A program made the position numbers and the translations under genes. Under the pieces are notes generated by a model. It made no database searches. It had not been told where the DNA came from and was given only the letters and a program-made list of their open reading frames with translations. A stretch of DNA of 8,354 bases, taken from positions 1 through 8,354 of the forward strand of contig CAKARD010000056.1 in the NCBI GenBank assembly GCA_916720425.1. Reading direction: 5' to 3'. How positions within the stretch are numbered: the first letter of the stretch is position 1; each line of letters begins with the position of its first letter. Shown piece by piece: positions 1 to 6,290 of the stretch. The DNA is from an uncultured Kingella sp. (lineage in GTDB: Bacteria; Pseudomonadota; Gammaproteobacteria; Burkholderiales; Neisseriaceae).

Positions 1-6
1 GTTCAT
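1..6 (-). CDS. Start of a gene running off the left edge (probably DUF711/PFL family)
   Basis: Only the ATG (6-4) and one further codon (AAC) are inside the window. An AAGGGA ribosome binding site at 13-18, six bases ahead of the ATG, supports a real start. The gap to the stop of the upstream ACT-domain gene is 18 bases, so the two form an operon. In many bacteria, including Neisseria, the gene directly downstream of this small ACT protein encodes a DUF711/UPF0210 (PFL-like) protein of about 450 residues. That identity is inferred from gene order alone, since no usable protein sequence is visible. Confidence 0.5.
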
Positions 7-24
7 TAAAATTCCCTTGGAGTA

Positions 25-297
25 TTAAATACGGTGCATGGCGTTAAAAATGGCTTCATTTTGAATACGAATCTCCAAAGCTAATGCTTGGCTTTGTGCC
101 GAAAATAAATCGGCTAATTGCGTAGGTGTTTGACGACATTTACTGGTGTCCACCAAAATAATCATGGTAAAAAATTCACCCATTAATTGTTGACTAATAT
201 TGACAATATTAATTTGATTTTCAGCTAATAATTTGGCCACATCGTACACAATACCCACACGATCTTTACCAATGACACTGATAATAGATTGAGACAT
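25..297 (-). CDS. Small ACT-domain protein (UPF0237 family)
   Basis: This is a 90-residue protein made of a single ACT domain, the full length usual for the UPF0237 family. The N-terminal signature VIGKDRVGIV (residues 8-17) is the first ACT strand and its glycine/aspartate turn. It is followed by the ISQQLM and FFTMIILVD segments and ends in the typical NAMHRI tail. ACT domains bind small ligands, often amino acids, usually as dimers; the ligand of this family is not known to me. I chose the ATG at 297 rather than 324 because AAAGGA lies five bases ahead of it (303-308) and family members begin MxxSxIxVxGKD. The extra nine residues of the longer form match nothing. It is the first gene of a leftward operon with the gene at the window edge, which suggests a regulatory or partner role for that protein. 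Confidence 0.93.
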   Translation of the reverse strand: MSQSIISVIGKDRVGIVYDVAKLLAENQINIVNISQQLMGEFFTMIILVDTSKCRQTPTQLADLFSAQSQALALEIRIQNEAIFNAMHRI

Positions 298-334
298 GCT
301 TTTCCTTTCATAAATTTTACACAAATGATGCTGT

Positions 335-343
335 ATTGTACCA
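335..343 (-). promoter_or_regulatory. Probable extended -10 promoter of the ACT-domain gene
   Basis: On the minus strand the sequence reads TGGTACAAT, an extended -10 element (TGn followed by TACAAT, 5 of 6 to consensus), 38 bases ahead of the ATG. A perfect TTGACA lies just upstream (353-358 on the plus strand), but only 12 bases separate it from TACAAT, too short for a normal -35/-10 pair. The extended -10 may therefore work largely alone. Confidence 0.4.
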
Positions 344-351
344 AAGATAGA

Positions 352-378
352 TTGTCAAACAGTACTCTAATCTATTAA
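352..378 (+). promoter_or_regulatory. Possible weak promoter of the 66-aa/methyltransferase pair
   Basis: TTGTCA at 352-357 and TATTAA at 373-378, 15 bases apart, form a weak sigma70-like pair 32 bases ahead of the first ATG. The -35 overlaps the TTGACA of the opposite strand almost exactly, so the two divergent genes would share or compete for this site. Spacing and match are both imperfect; this is a suggestion. Confidence 0.28.
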
Positions 379-409
379 AATTTGCGTTTTTAAATTTAGT
401 AACATTCAC

Positions 410-610
410 ATGACTTTAAACGAAACACTTTATGCTCATACGGTGGAAGATGGTTGGCTATTAGCTTATCGTCTTTATGAGTTTGGTCTAATCAATAATC
501 TATATCGCGAAAACGATTCTACCGCCCTAACTGTAGCACAGTATTTTGAAATTGTTGCAACTGCTAATAATTATTGGCGACAAACCCCACTGAAAAAAAA
601 CTATGAATGA
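410..610 (+). CDS. Hypothetical 66-residue protein
   Basis: I do not recognise this protein. It is short, acidic to neutral, rich in aromatic residues (several Tyr and Trp) and in Asn, Leu and Ala. It has no signal peptide, membrane segment, cysteine cluster or nucleotide-binding motif. Codon use resembles its neighbours, which favours a real gene. There is no clear ribosome binding site ahead of the ATG. Its last eight bases overlap the start of the methyltransferase-like gene in another frame (ATGAATGA), a layout typical of translational coupling, so the two products probably belong together. An A8 run (593-600) lies just before the overlap; losing one A would join both reading frames into one protein of about 321 residues. 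It could therefore be a small partner protein or the split-off N-terminus of the next gene. Confidence 0.6.
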   Translation: MTLNETLYAHTVEDGWLLAYRLYEFGLINNLYRENDSTALTVAQYFEIVATANNYWRQTPLKKNYE

Positions 611-1370
611 TATTTGGAGTATACACCGTTATTTGGCACAAAGTATGGATAAGCGTTTACTATTGTTACGCCAAGAACCCAAGCATATTATCATACATGG
701 TGCAGATGGCAACAGCAGCTATACCACACTTTCACAACGTTATCCCCACGCTCAGATTTACCAATACGATGAACATGATTCTCCAAAAATTTCATGGTTG
801 AACAAATTGAGCAAAAAATCCTATCATCACCAAACCCTATCCATTGGCGATCCTTTAACCATACAATCTGCTGATATGCTATGGGCCAATTTAACTTTGG
901 CACATTGGTCACAACATTTAAATATATTACTGGACAACTGGGCCAATGCCCTACGGCAAGAAGGTTGGTTATTTTTTACTTGTTTGGGCAGTGAAAGTGT
1001 CCCCGAACTTAAACAAATTTTAGATCAGGCACAAATTGAATATTCAACAAAAGGTTTACCAGAAATGCATGACTTGGGTGATATTTTGTTAGAACATCAT
1101 TTTTATGATCCTATTGTGGACACTGCAAACATTGAAGTTTCTTATCAAAATCTTGCTCAGCTCAAACAAGATATTCATTATCTTGGCCTATTCACTACGC
1201 TCTCTCCTGCCGACAGCACGCATGCAAAACAGGCTATTGAGCAAGCATGGCAAAACGGTGCATTACGTCAAATTACTTTAGAAACACTCTTTGGACATGC
1301 ATTAAAAAAAGCTGTTTTACCCGATAATACTCAAGCAGTACAGTTTTATCCACGTCAACATTTGTCATAA
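603..1370 (+). CDS. BioC-like SAM methyltransferase-family protein with degraded motif I
   Basis: This 255-residue protein has the layout of the class I methyltransferases related to BioC (malonyl-ACP O-methyltransferase) seen in Betaproteobacteria. The N-terminal helix (residues 10-25, HRYLAQSMDKRLLLLRQEP) leads into a first strand and motif I at 29-40. There the usual GxGxG is replaced by HGADGNSSY. An acidic residue ends strand 2 (D56). Motif II is DMLWANLTLAHW (91-102) and motif III is LRQEGWLFFTCLG (117-129). The C-terminal segment EMHDLGDILLEHHFYDPIVD (154-173) is characteristic of the betaproteobacterial BioC-like group. A biotin role is possible but no other bio gene is in the window, and the weak glycine loop leaves SAM binding uncertain. 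No Shine-Dalgarno is visible, so translation probably depends on the overlapping 66-aa gene. It converges on hemB. Confidence 0.8.
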   Translation: MNDIWSIHRYLAQSMDKRLLLLRQEPKHIIIHGADGNSSYTTLSQRYPHAQIYQYDEHDSPKISWLNKLSKKSYHHQTLSIGDPLTIQSADMLWANLTLAHWSQHLNILLDNWANALRQEGWLFFTCLGSESVPELKQILDQAQIEYSTKGLPEMHDLGDILLEHHFYDPIVDTANIEVSYQNLAQLKQDIHYLGLFTTLSPADSTHAKQAIEQAWQNGALRQITLETLFGHALKKAVLPDNTQAVQFYPRQHLS

Positions 1371-1414
1371 TGGATAAACTTTATTTTGTATCGCATTATA
1401 AGTTTATCCATTAT
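1367..1414. terminator. Perfect 15-bp inverted repeat between convergent genes
   Basis: ATAATGGATAAACTT (1367-1381) is repeated as its exact reverse complement at 1400-1414, with an 18-base loop. The left arm covers the stop codon of the methyltransferase-like gene and the right arm ends 13 bases short of the hemB stop. Its position between two converging genes suggests a two-way transcript end or an RNA 3' stabiliser. The stem is AT-rich, the loop is long and neither side has a T run, so it is not a classical intrinsic terminator. The repeat is seen directly; its function is inferred. Confidence 0.55.
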
Positions 1415-1427
1415 ATTTGGTGTAAAG

Positions 1428-2435
1428 TTAGCAATGCTGGCGTAACTGCTCTGCGGCTTCCAAAGCAAAATAAGTCAAAATTCCGTCTGCACCCGCACGT
1501 TTAAATGCAAGCAAACTTTCTAAAATAACTTTATTGCCATCTAACCAACCATTGTCGATTGCACCTTGTAGCATGGCGTATTCTCCTGATACTTGATAAG
1601 CAAAGGTGGGAACACCAAAAGTCTCTTTAACACGGCGTACCACATCTAAATAAGGTAATCCTGGTTTAACCATCACCATATCCGCACCTTCTTGTATATC
1701 TAATGCAACTTCATGCAAGGCTTCATCGCTATTGGCGGGATCTTGTTGATATTGTTCCTTGCTTGATTTACCTAAATTGTCTGCACTACCCACTGCATCA
1801 CGAAATGGCCCATAAAAGGCAGAAGCATATTTGGCTGAATATGCCATAATGCGTGTGTGTATGTATCCATGTGACTCCAATGCTTGGCGAATGGCACCAA
1901 TGCGTCCATCCATCATATCAGAGGGCGCAACCACTTGTGCACCTGCTTGAGCATGGCTAAGGGCTTGTTTTATTAACACTTCTATAGTCTCATCATTGAG
2001 TACATAACCCGTATCATCAGTTAGACCATCTTGCCCTGTAATGGTATAAGGATCTAATGCGACATCTGTCATAATCCCCAATTCAGGAAAATATTGACGC
2101 AAGGTACGAACCGCAGTTTGTACCAAGCCTTCAGGGTTATAAGCTTCTTTAGCATCGGCTGTTTTATTTTGGGTTACAACAGGAAACAATGCTAACATGG
2201 GAATACCTAGATTCAGCGCACGTTCGGCAGTATGTAGCAATAAATCGAGACTTTGACGTTTGATTTTTGGCATGGAAGCGATAGATTGCTCTTGATTTTT
2301 ACCTTCCAAAACAAAAACAGGATAAATTAAATCATCGGGAGTGAGGGTATTTTCACGCATAAGCCGGCGGGAAAAATCATCTTTACGCATTCGACGCATA
2401 CGGCTCATGGGTAAATGCCGTGAGGGAAAGTTCAT
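1428..2435 (-). CDS. hemB: Porphobilinogen synthase (delta-aminolevulinic acid dehydratase), HemB
   Basis: HemB condenses two molecules of 5-aminolevulinate into porphobilinogen, the second committed step of haem and sirohaem synthesis, in the cytoplasm. The 335-residue protein is complete. The two active-site lysines are seen in YSAKYASAFYGPFR (K202) and MVMVKPGLPYLDVV (K257, the Schiff-base lysine). The segment DVALDPYTITGQDG (124-137) carries aspartate and alanine where zinc enzymes carry cysteines, so this is the Mg-dependent type found in Pseudomonas and Neisseria. The N-terminal arm MSRMRRMRK... RRLMRE is also typical. I start at ATG 2435 rather than 2450 because AAGGA (2443-2447) sits seven bases ahead of it and the family begins MNFP; the longer form would overlap its own ribosome binding site. 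It lies 64 bases downstream of the OPT transporter gene on the same strand. Confidence 0.97.
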   Translation of the reverse strand: MNFPSRHLPMSRMRRMRKDDFSRRLMRENTLTPDDLIYPVFVLEGKNQEQSIASMPKIKRQSLDLLLHTAERALNLGIPMLALFPVVTQNKTADAKEAYNPEGLVQTAVRTLRQYFPELGIMTDVALDPYTITGQDGLTDDTGYVLNDETIEVLIKQALSHAQAGAQVVAPSDMMDGRIGAIRQALESHGYIHTRIMAYSAKYASAFYGPFRDAVGSADNLGKSSKEQYQQDPANSDEALHEVALDIQEGADMVMVKPGLPYLDVVRRVKETFGVPTFAYQVSGEYAMLQGAIDNGWLDGNKVILESLLAFKRAGADGILTYFALEAAEQLRQHC

Positions 2436-2442
2436 GATTGAA

Positions 2443-2447
2443 TCCTT
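2443..2447 (-). promoter_or_regulatory. hemB ribosome binding site that decides the start
   Basis: AAGGA on the minus strand, seven bases before the ATG at 2435. It lies inside the alternative longer reading frame from 2450, which it therefore argues against. Confidence 0.75.
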
Positions 2448-2463
2448 CATTTAAGTTTCAATT

Positions 2464-2487
2464 AACCCCCCAAAAAAACGGGGGGTT
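2464..2487 (-). terminator. GC-rich stem-loop between the OPT gene and hemB
   Basis: AACCCCCC and GGGGGGTT pair perfectly over eight bases around an eight-base loop containing a run of seven A on the plus strand (T on the minus strand). It lies 12 bases after the OPT stop codon and about 29 bases before the hemB ATG. On the coding (minus) strand the stem is followed by AATTGAAA, not by a T run; the T run is in the loop. It may therefore end or weaken transcription from the OPT gene only partly, or shape the hemB leader. The hairpin is plain to see; calling it a terminator is inference. Confidence 0.5.
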
Positions 2488-2499
2488 GGAAGCAAAAAT

Positions 2500-4518
2500 T
2501 TATTTTTGCAATAAACGTTTAACAAACATCATCATACAAGCAATAAAGGTGGCTAAACCCAATATTTCTGCTATGCTATCCCAGTTATATAAATTCAAGG
2601 ATAAGGGGGCGGCAGAACCATTTACTGCTATAGAACCTGCCACAATAAATGCTAAGATAACACCTATCAAACTTTCACCCACAATTAAACCTGAGGCAAA
2701 TAATGTGCCACGACGCTCAACTCGTAATTGCATTTCTTTGCCTTCTTCAACAGAAAGATGGCTACTGCGTTTTTTAACTTGACGACTGATGAACCACGCT
2801 AAAATTGCACCCACAACCATAGGTGTATTAACAGAAGGAGGAAGGTATAAACCTGTACCTGCCGCTAAAGCTGGAAAAGCAAGACGACCATTTGTGCGTT
2901 GTTTTAACACACTATCAATGATAATTACTACCACACCCAAACCTACACCAATACTAATATAAGTCCATTCTAGATTATGTGAAAAAATACCTTTAGCAAT
3001 GGTAGTCATTAATGTGGCTTGTGGTGCCGCTAATACTTTACTCGGATCCATGCCTTCGTTAGGCATAAAATCAGTAAAACCATAGGCATGGTATAAGATT
3101 TCTAGCACAGGAGATATAACCAATGAGCCAAATATTACGCCAATACACAATGCCAATTCTTGTCGCCAAGGCGTTGCGTGAACCAATTGCCCAGTTTTTA
3201 AATCTTGTAAGTTATCATTAGCAACCACAGACGTTGCAAACACAATAGATGTAGCAAAAATGGCTAGTGCCGTTAAAAATCCCGTCCCGCCTTCTACATC
3301 CAATAAACCACTACTGCTACCAACCGCAAACAATGCTAAAGAAATCAAAACTACAGCAATAATACCAACACCAGAAATGGGGCTAGAAGAAGTGCCAACT
3401 AAGCCTGCCATATAACCACAAGCTGCCGAAACAAAAAAACCAATGCCTACTGCTAAAATGGTGCATACTAAGACTAATAATGCTGTCATGCCACCTGAGA
3501 TGGGTGAAGTTTGAATAAAATAGGTCAAAATCCCTACAATCATCAATGTACACAAGAGTAAAATTGCCATAATGCTTTTAGGAGATAAATCTTGTTCTTT
3601 TCGAGTAATAAGATGGCTTTCTGTATTTTTTTTACCCAAAGAATGACGCATGCCTTCTATCATAGGCTTAGATAGTGTAATCAGTGTCCACAAGGCCGCA
3701 ATACCAATCATGCCCACACCAATATAACGTGCTTTAGTACGCCATAAAGAGAGCGCATAAGAAGCAATATCAGCATCAGCAGGCATGGGATAAGTGATAG
3801 TCAGATAAGGCATCACAACACCCCACATCGCAATCACCCCTATCAAGATGGCAATCCCTCCCACAATTCCAATTAAATAGCCTGCACCCAATAATGCTAA
3901 CGACAACCCCATGGGAACGCGAATAATTACATTACCTATTTTAAACCAATGATCCGTAGAATCATGTATCAGGCGTAAACCATTGGCAGCAAAACTGGCT
4001 ATACCCGCAAATAAACTACCCAATACGATTTCTTTTGCACCAATGTCTTCGGCTTGATTGGTGCGCGCCCTTTCACCTGCACGCAAAATTTCGGCAGCCG
4101 CGACGCCCTCTGGATAAGGCAAATCACCCCCAACCACCATCACACGGCGCAAAGGTATGGTAAACACCACTCCTAATAAACCACCCGAAATACAAAGCAA
4201 TGTCGTTTGCCAAAATGGAAAACCTTGCCAATAGCCAACCATTATCATCGCAGGTAAAATAAAAATTACAGAAGAAATCGCCCCCGCTGCAGACGATTGG
4301 GTTTGTACTATATTATTTTCTAAAATATTGCTGCCAGAACAATATTTTAAAATTGCCATAGACAATACGGCAGCAGGAATAGAAGAAGCAACAGTTAAAC
4401 CTACTTTTAAGCCAAGATAAACATTAGATGCGGTAAACACTATCGTAATAATCGCACCTAACAACACGCCACGCAACGTCAGTTCACGCGCATTGACATA
4501 AGGATCATTTGGAGTCAT
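2500..4518 (-). CDS. OPT-family oligopeptide transporter
   Basis: This 672-residue, strongly hydrophobic protein is an inner-membrane transporter of the OPT superfamily, whose members import small peptides, or metal chelates in some branches, by cation symport. About 14-16 membrane segments can be drawn. Family marks in order are the first helix with NVYLGLKVGLTV (32-43), NNIVQTQSSAAG (68-79), DLPYPEGVAAAEILRAGE (132-149), SSPISGVG (378-385), NDNLQDLKTGQLVHATP (434-450) and AAGTGLYLPPSVNTPMVVG (552-570). The hydrophilic loop at about 284-315 is cytoplasmic or periplasmic by prediction only. Length fits the bacterial family and nothing is broken. AAGG (4528-4531) lies nine bases ahead of the ATG. 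It sits between hemD and hemB on the same strand, but this position does not show that it moves haem precursors; the substrate is unknown. Confidence 0.95.
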   Translation of the reverse strand: MTPNDPYVNARELTLRGVLLGAIITIVFTASNVYLGLKVGLTVASSIPAAVLSMAILKYCSGSNILENNIVQTQSSAAGAISSVIFILPAMIMVGYWQGFPFWQTTLLCISGGLLGVVFTIPLRRVMVVGGDLPYPEGVAAAEILRAGERARTNQAEDIGAKEIVLGSLFAGIASFAANGLRLIHDSTDHWFKIGNVIIRVPMGLSLALLGAGYLIGIVGGIAILIGVIAMWGVVMPYLTITYPMPADADIASYALSLWRTKARYIGVGMIGIAALWTLITLSKPMIEGMRHSLGKKNTESHLITRKEQDLSPKSIMAILLLCTLMIVGILTYFIQTSPISGGMTALLVLVCTILAVGIGFFVSAACGYMAGLVGTSSSPISGVGIIAVVLISLALFAVGSSSGLLDVEGGTGFLTALAIFATSIVFATSVVANDNLQDLKTGQLVHATPWRQELALCIGVIFGSLVISPVLEILYHAYGFTDFMPNEGMDPSKVLAAPQATLMTTIAKGIFSHNLEWTYISIGVGLGVVVIIIDSVLKQRTNGRLAFPALAAGTGLYLPPSVNTPMVVGAILAWFISRQVKKRSSHLSVEEGKEMQLRVERRGTLFASGLIVGESLIGVILAFIVAGSIAVNGSAAPLSLNLYNWDSIAEILGLATFIACMMMFVKRLLQK

Positions 4519-4543
4519 AAAGCACTACCTTATTATAAAAAAG

Positions 4544-4570
4544 TCTATATCATAACAAAAAAAATGCAAA
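4544..4570 (-). promoter_or_regulatory. Probable promoter of the OPT transporter gene
   Basis: On the minus strand TTTGCA (4565-4570) is followed after 15 bases, including an eight-T run, by TATAGA (4544-4549) preceded by TGA, giving an extended -10 TGATATAGA. It lies in the 71-base gap between hemD and the OPT gene, so the transporter can be expressed independently of hemCD. Confidence 0.42.
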
Positions 4571-4589
4571 AATTGACAGTATATTTACA

Positions 4590-5309
4590 TTAATATGATT
4601 GTTTTTCTATTCTACCATTTAATACTAAAGACAAATTTGCTACGACAAAAACACGTTTTGCACCCAAAATATGCAATCGATCCGCAATACGCTGGTGTTG
4701 TGTAAAATAAGATAAGGAACGTAATTTAGTCATACAGAATAATGGTGCCTGATCAAATATTAGTTGTGCCATTTGTGTTGATGTTATCCAAACGGCATCT
4801 ATATCAGTATGTTCGAAATCTTGCCATGCCAGTGTTTGTATCACTTTGCGATAAATAGGTGCGTATTGTATGCAAAAACCGCGCTTATACAGATTTTGTG
4901 CCAAATATTCACGCCCTTCATCGGCACGTACAATCACAATATGAGCCTGTCGGGGTAAAGTATCCCAAATAGGTAAAGTTAAAGCATGCTCACTATCGTT
5001 ACCTATAGACGAATAATGCGCATGGATGCCAATGCGTGCTAATGCTTGTGCTGTCGCTTTTCCCACTGCAATATGCGACCCAGATGACACAGTATGCGAT
5101 AAATAGGGTGTGGCTATCTCGACCGCACTAGGACTAACCCAAAACACTGCTTGTGCTTGTTTTATTTTCAAAGGTAAACAGTTGCATTCGGCTAAATTTG
5201 CTTCTAGGCGTATGGGTGCAAATGGTAAAACTTGCCAACCGTATTGTTCACACCATACCTTATCTTCTGCTTGGCGATTTTCAGGGCGAACCAAAAGTAG
5301 TGTTGGCAT
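4590..5309 (-). CDS. hemD: Uroporphyrinogen-III synthase, HemD
   Basis: HemD closes and inverts ring D of hydroxymethylbilane to give uroporphyrinogen III, the branch point to haem, sirohaem and cobalamin. This 239-residue cytoplasmic protein has two similar alpha/beta domains, as the family requires. Recognisable stretches are LLLVRPENRQAED (4-16), VFWVSPSAVEIA (55-66), AVGKATAQAL (81-90), GNDSEHAL (103-110), IVIVRADEGREYLA (124-137) and YFTQHQRIADR (201-211). The family is poorly conserved, so these together with the gene order hemC-hemD make the call. The ATG overlaps the hemC stop codon by one base (TAATG) and has no Shine-Dalgarno, so ribosomes most likely reinitiate from hemC. No hemX or hemY follows, unlike the longer hemCDXY order in many Proteobacteria. 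Confidence 0.94.
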   Translation of the reverse strand: MPTLLLVRPENRQAEDKVWCEQYGWQVLPFAPIRLEANLAECNCLPLKIKQAQAVFWVSPSAVEIATPYLSHTVSSGSHIAVGKATAQALARIGIHAHYSSIGNDSEHALTLPIWDTLPRQAHIVIVRADEGREYLAQNLYKRGFCIQYAPIYRKVIQTLAWQDFEHTDIDAVWITSTQMAQLIFDQAPLFCMTKLRSLSYFTQHQRIADRLHILGAKRVFVVANLSLVLNGRIEKQSY

Positions 5310-6241
5310 TAGCAGTTTAACACGCTATGAATAATATCATTGGCCCCTTGTTCGGTTAATTGTTTTGCTACAGCACGACCTAAAGCATCAGCATAAGATG
5401 CTGGCGCTTGTGCTTGTGCATGCAATACTCGCGAACCATCAGGATAAGCCACACGGCCAGTTAGTGTTAATACACCCGTTTCATCAGCAGTACAATACGC
5501 CGCTAGAGGCACTTGACAACTGCCTCCCAACACACGCGCCAATGCACGCTCAGCACTAACGCAAGCAGCGGTTTGCGCATGATTAAGTGGCAACAATACA
5601 TCAATTAAATCTGTACGATGAGCGGCAATTTCTATACCTAATGCACCCTGCCCCGCAGCAGGTAAACTCTCGTCAGGCGACAAAATTTGACGTATGCGAT
5701 AAGACAAACCTAAACGCTCCAAACCTGCTGCCGCCAAGATAATCGCATCATAATCACCTTTATCTAATTTGGCTAAACGCGTTTGAACATTGCCACGCAA
5801 AGGTTGAATACGCAAATGTGGATAACGCACACGCAACTGTGCTTCACGACGTAAACTAGACGTTCCCACGATGGCACCTGGTGGCAACTGAGCCAAACTA
5901 GCATATTGAGATGACACCAGCGCATCAAATGGATTGGCGCGCTCACCGATGGCAACCAAAGTAAAACCTTCAGGCAAAATCATCGGTACATCTTTAATAG
6001 AATGTACGGCCAAATCTGCCCGTCCATCATACAAAGCTTGCTCTAACTCTTTGACAAATAATCCTTTACCTCCAATTTTAGACAATGTTTTATCTAAAAT
6101 CTGATCGCCTTGCGTAGTCATACCTAAAATTTCTACTTCACATTGTGGGTACAAACGATGCAAAATGCTTTGTATATGTTGCGCTTGCCACATTGCCAAT
6201 GCACTTTCGCGACTGGCAATGGTTAATTTTTGTGGAACCAT
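5309..6241 (-). CDS. hemC: Hydroxymethylbilane synthase (porphobilinogen deaminase), HemC
   Basis: HemC polymerises four porphobilinogens into linear hydroxymethylbilane, building on a covalently bound dipyrromethane cofactor. The cofactor cysteine lies in LGGSCQVPLAAY (C242 from the start used here). The catalytic aspartate is in AVHSIKDVP (D84), and the substrate arginines are in GTSSLRREAQ (R131, R132) and LRGNVQTRL (R149). These numbers equal those of the E. coli enzyme, which supports the ATG at 6241 and 310 residues. The ATG two codons upstream at 6247 is an alternative: the weak AAAGA (6251-6255) is nine bases from the former and three from the latter. All three domains are present, including LPAAGQGALGIE. 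It is the first gene of the hemC-hemD pair and lies 43-49 bases after the helicase gene. The sequence closely resembles my memory of the Neisseria enzyme. Confidence 0.97.
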   Translation of the reverse strand: MVPQKLTIASRESALAMWQAQHIQSILHRLYPQCEVEILGMTTQGDQILDKTLSKIGGKGLFVKELEQALYDGRADLAVHSIKDVPMILPEGFTLVAIGERANPFDALVSSQYASLAQLPPGAIVGTSSLRREAQLRVRYPHLRIQPLRGNVQTRLAKLDKGDYDAIILAAAGLERLGLSYRIRQILSPDESLPAAGQGALGIEIAAHRTDLIDVLLPLNHAQTAACVSAERALARVLGGSCQVPLAAYCTADETGVLTLTGRVAYPDGSRVLHAQAQAPASYADALGRAVAKQLTEQGANDIIHSVLNC

Positions 6242-6273
6242 AGTCATCTATCTTTAATTTAAATGAATTATCA

Positions 6274-6282
6274 AGTGTATCA
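6274..6282 (-). promoter_or_regulatory. Possible extended -10 promoter of hemCD
   Basis: The minus strand reads TGATACACT, an extended -10 (TACACT preceded by TGA), 33 bases ahead of the hemC ATG at 6241 and inside the short gap after the helicase gene. The -35 position falls on TTAGAA (6297-6302), a poor match inside the helicase 3' end. HemCD may also be read through from upstream. Confidence 0.3.
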
Positions 6283-6290
6283 TGTTTTGT

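Noticed and set aside
607..912. Frames at 607-801 (+) and 691-912 (-)
   Set aside because: Both are covered by the methyltransferase-like gene, whose conserved motifs prove the other frame.
2438..2782. Plus-strand open frame of 114 codons
   Set aside because: It lies opposite the OPT C-terminus and the hemB leader, its protein has no recognisable motif, and the OPT frame is clearly the coding one.
5122..5130. ACCGCACTA, one base from the Haemophilus uptake core in reverse complement
   Set aside because: Single imperfect copy inside hemD, and the proteins do not look like Pasteurellaceae.
5110..5955. Plus-strand frames at 5110-5334 and 5365-5559 and a minus-strand frame at 5773-5955
   Set aside because: All overlap the intact hemD and hemC genes in other frames and give protein sequences without family features.
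5966..5973. TTCAGGCA, the beginning of a Kingella-type uptake word in reverse complement
   Set aside because: The match breaks off after eight bases, and the bases are explained by the LPEG codons of HemC.
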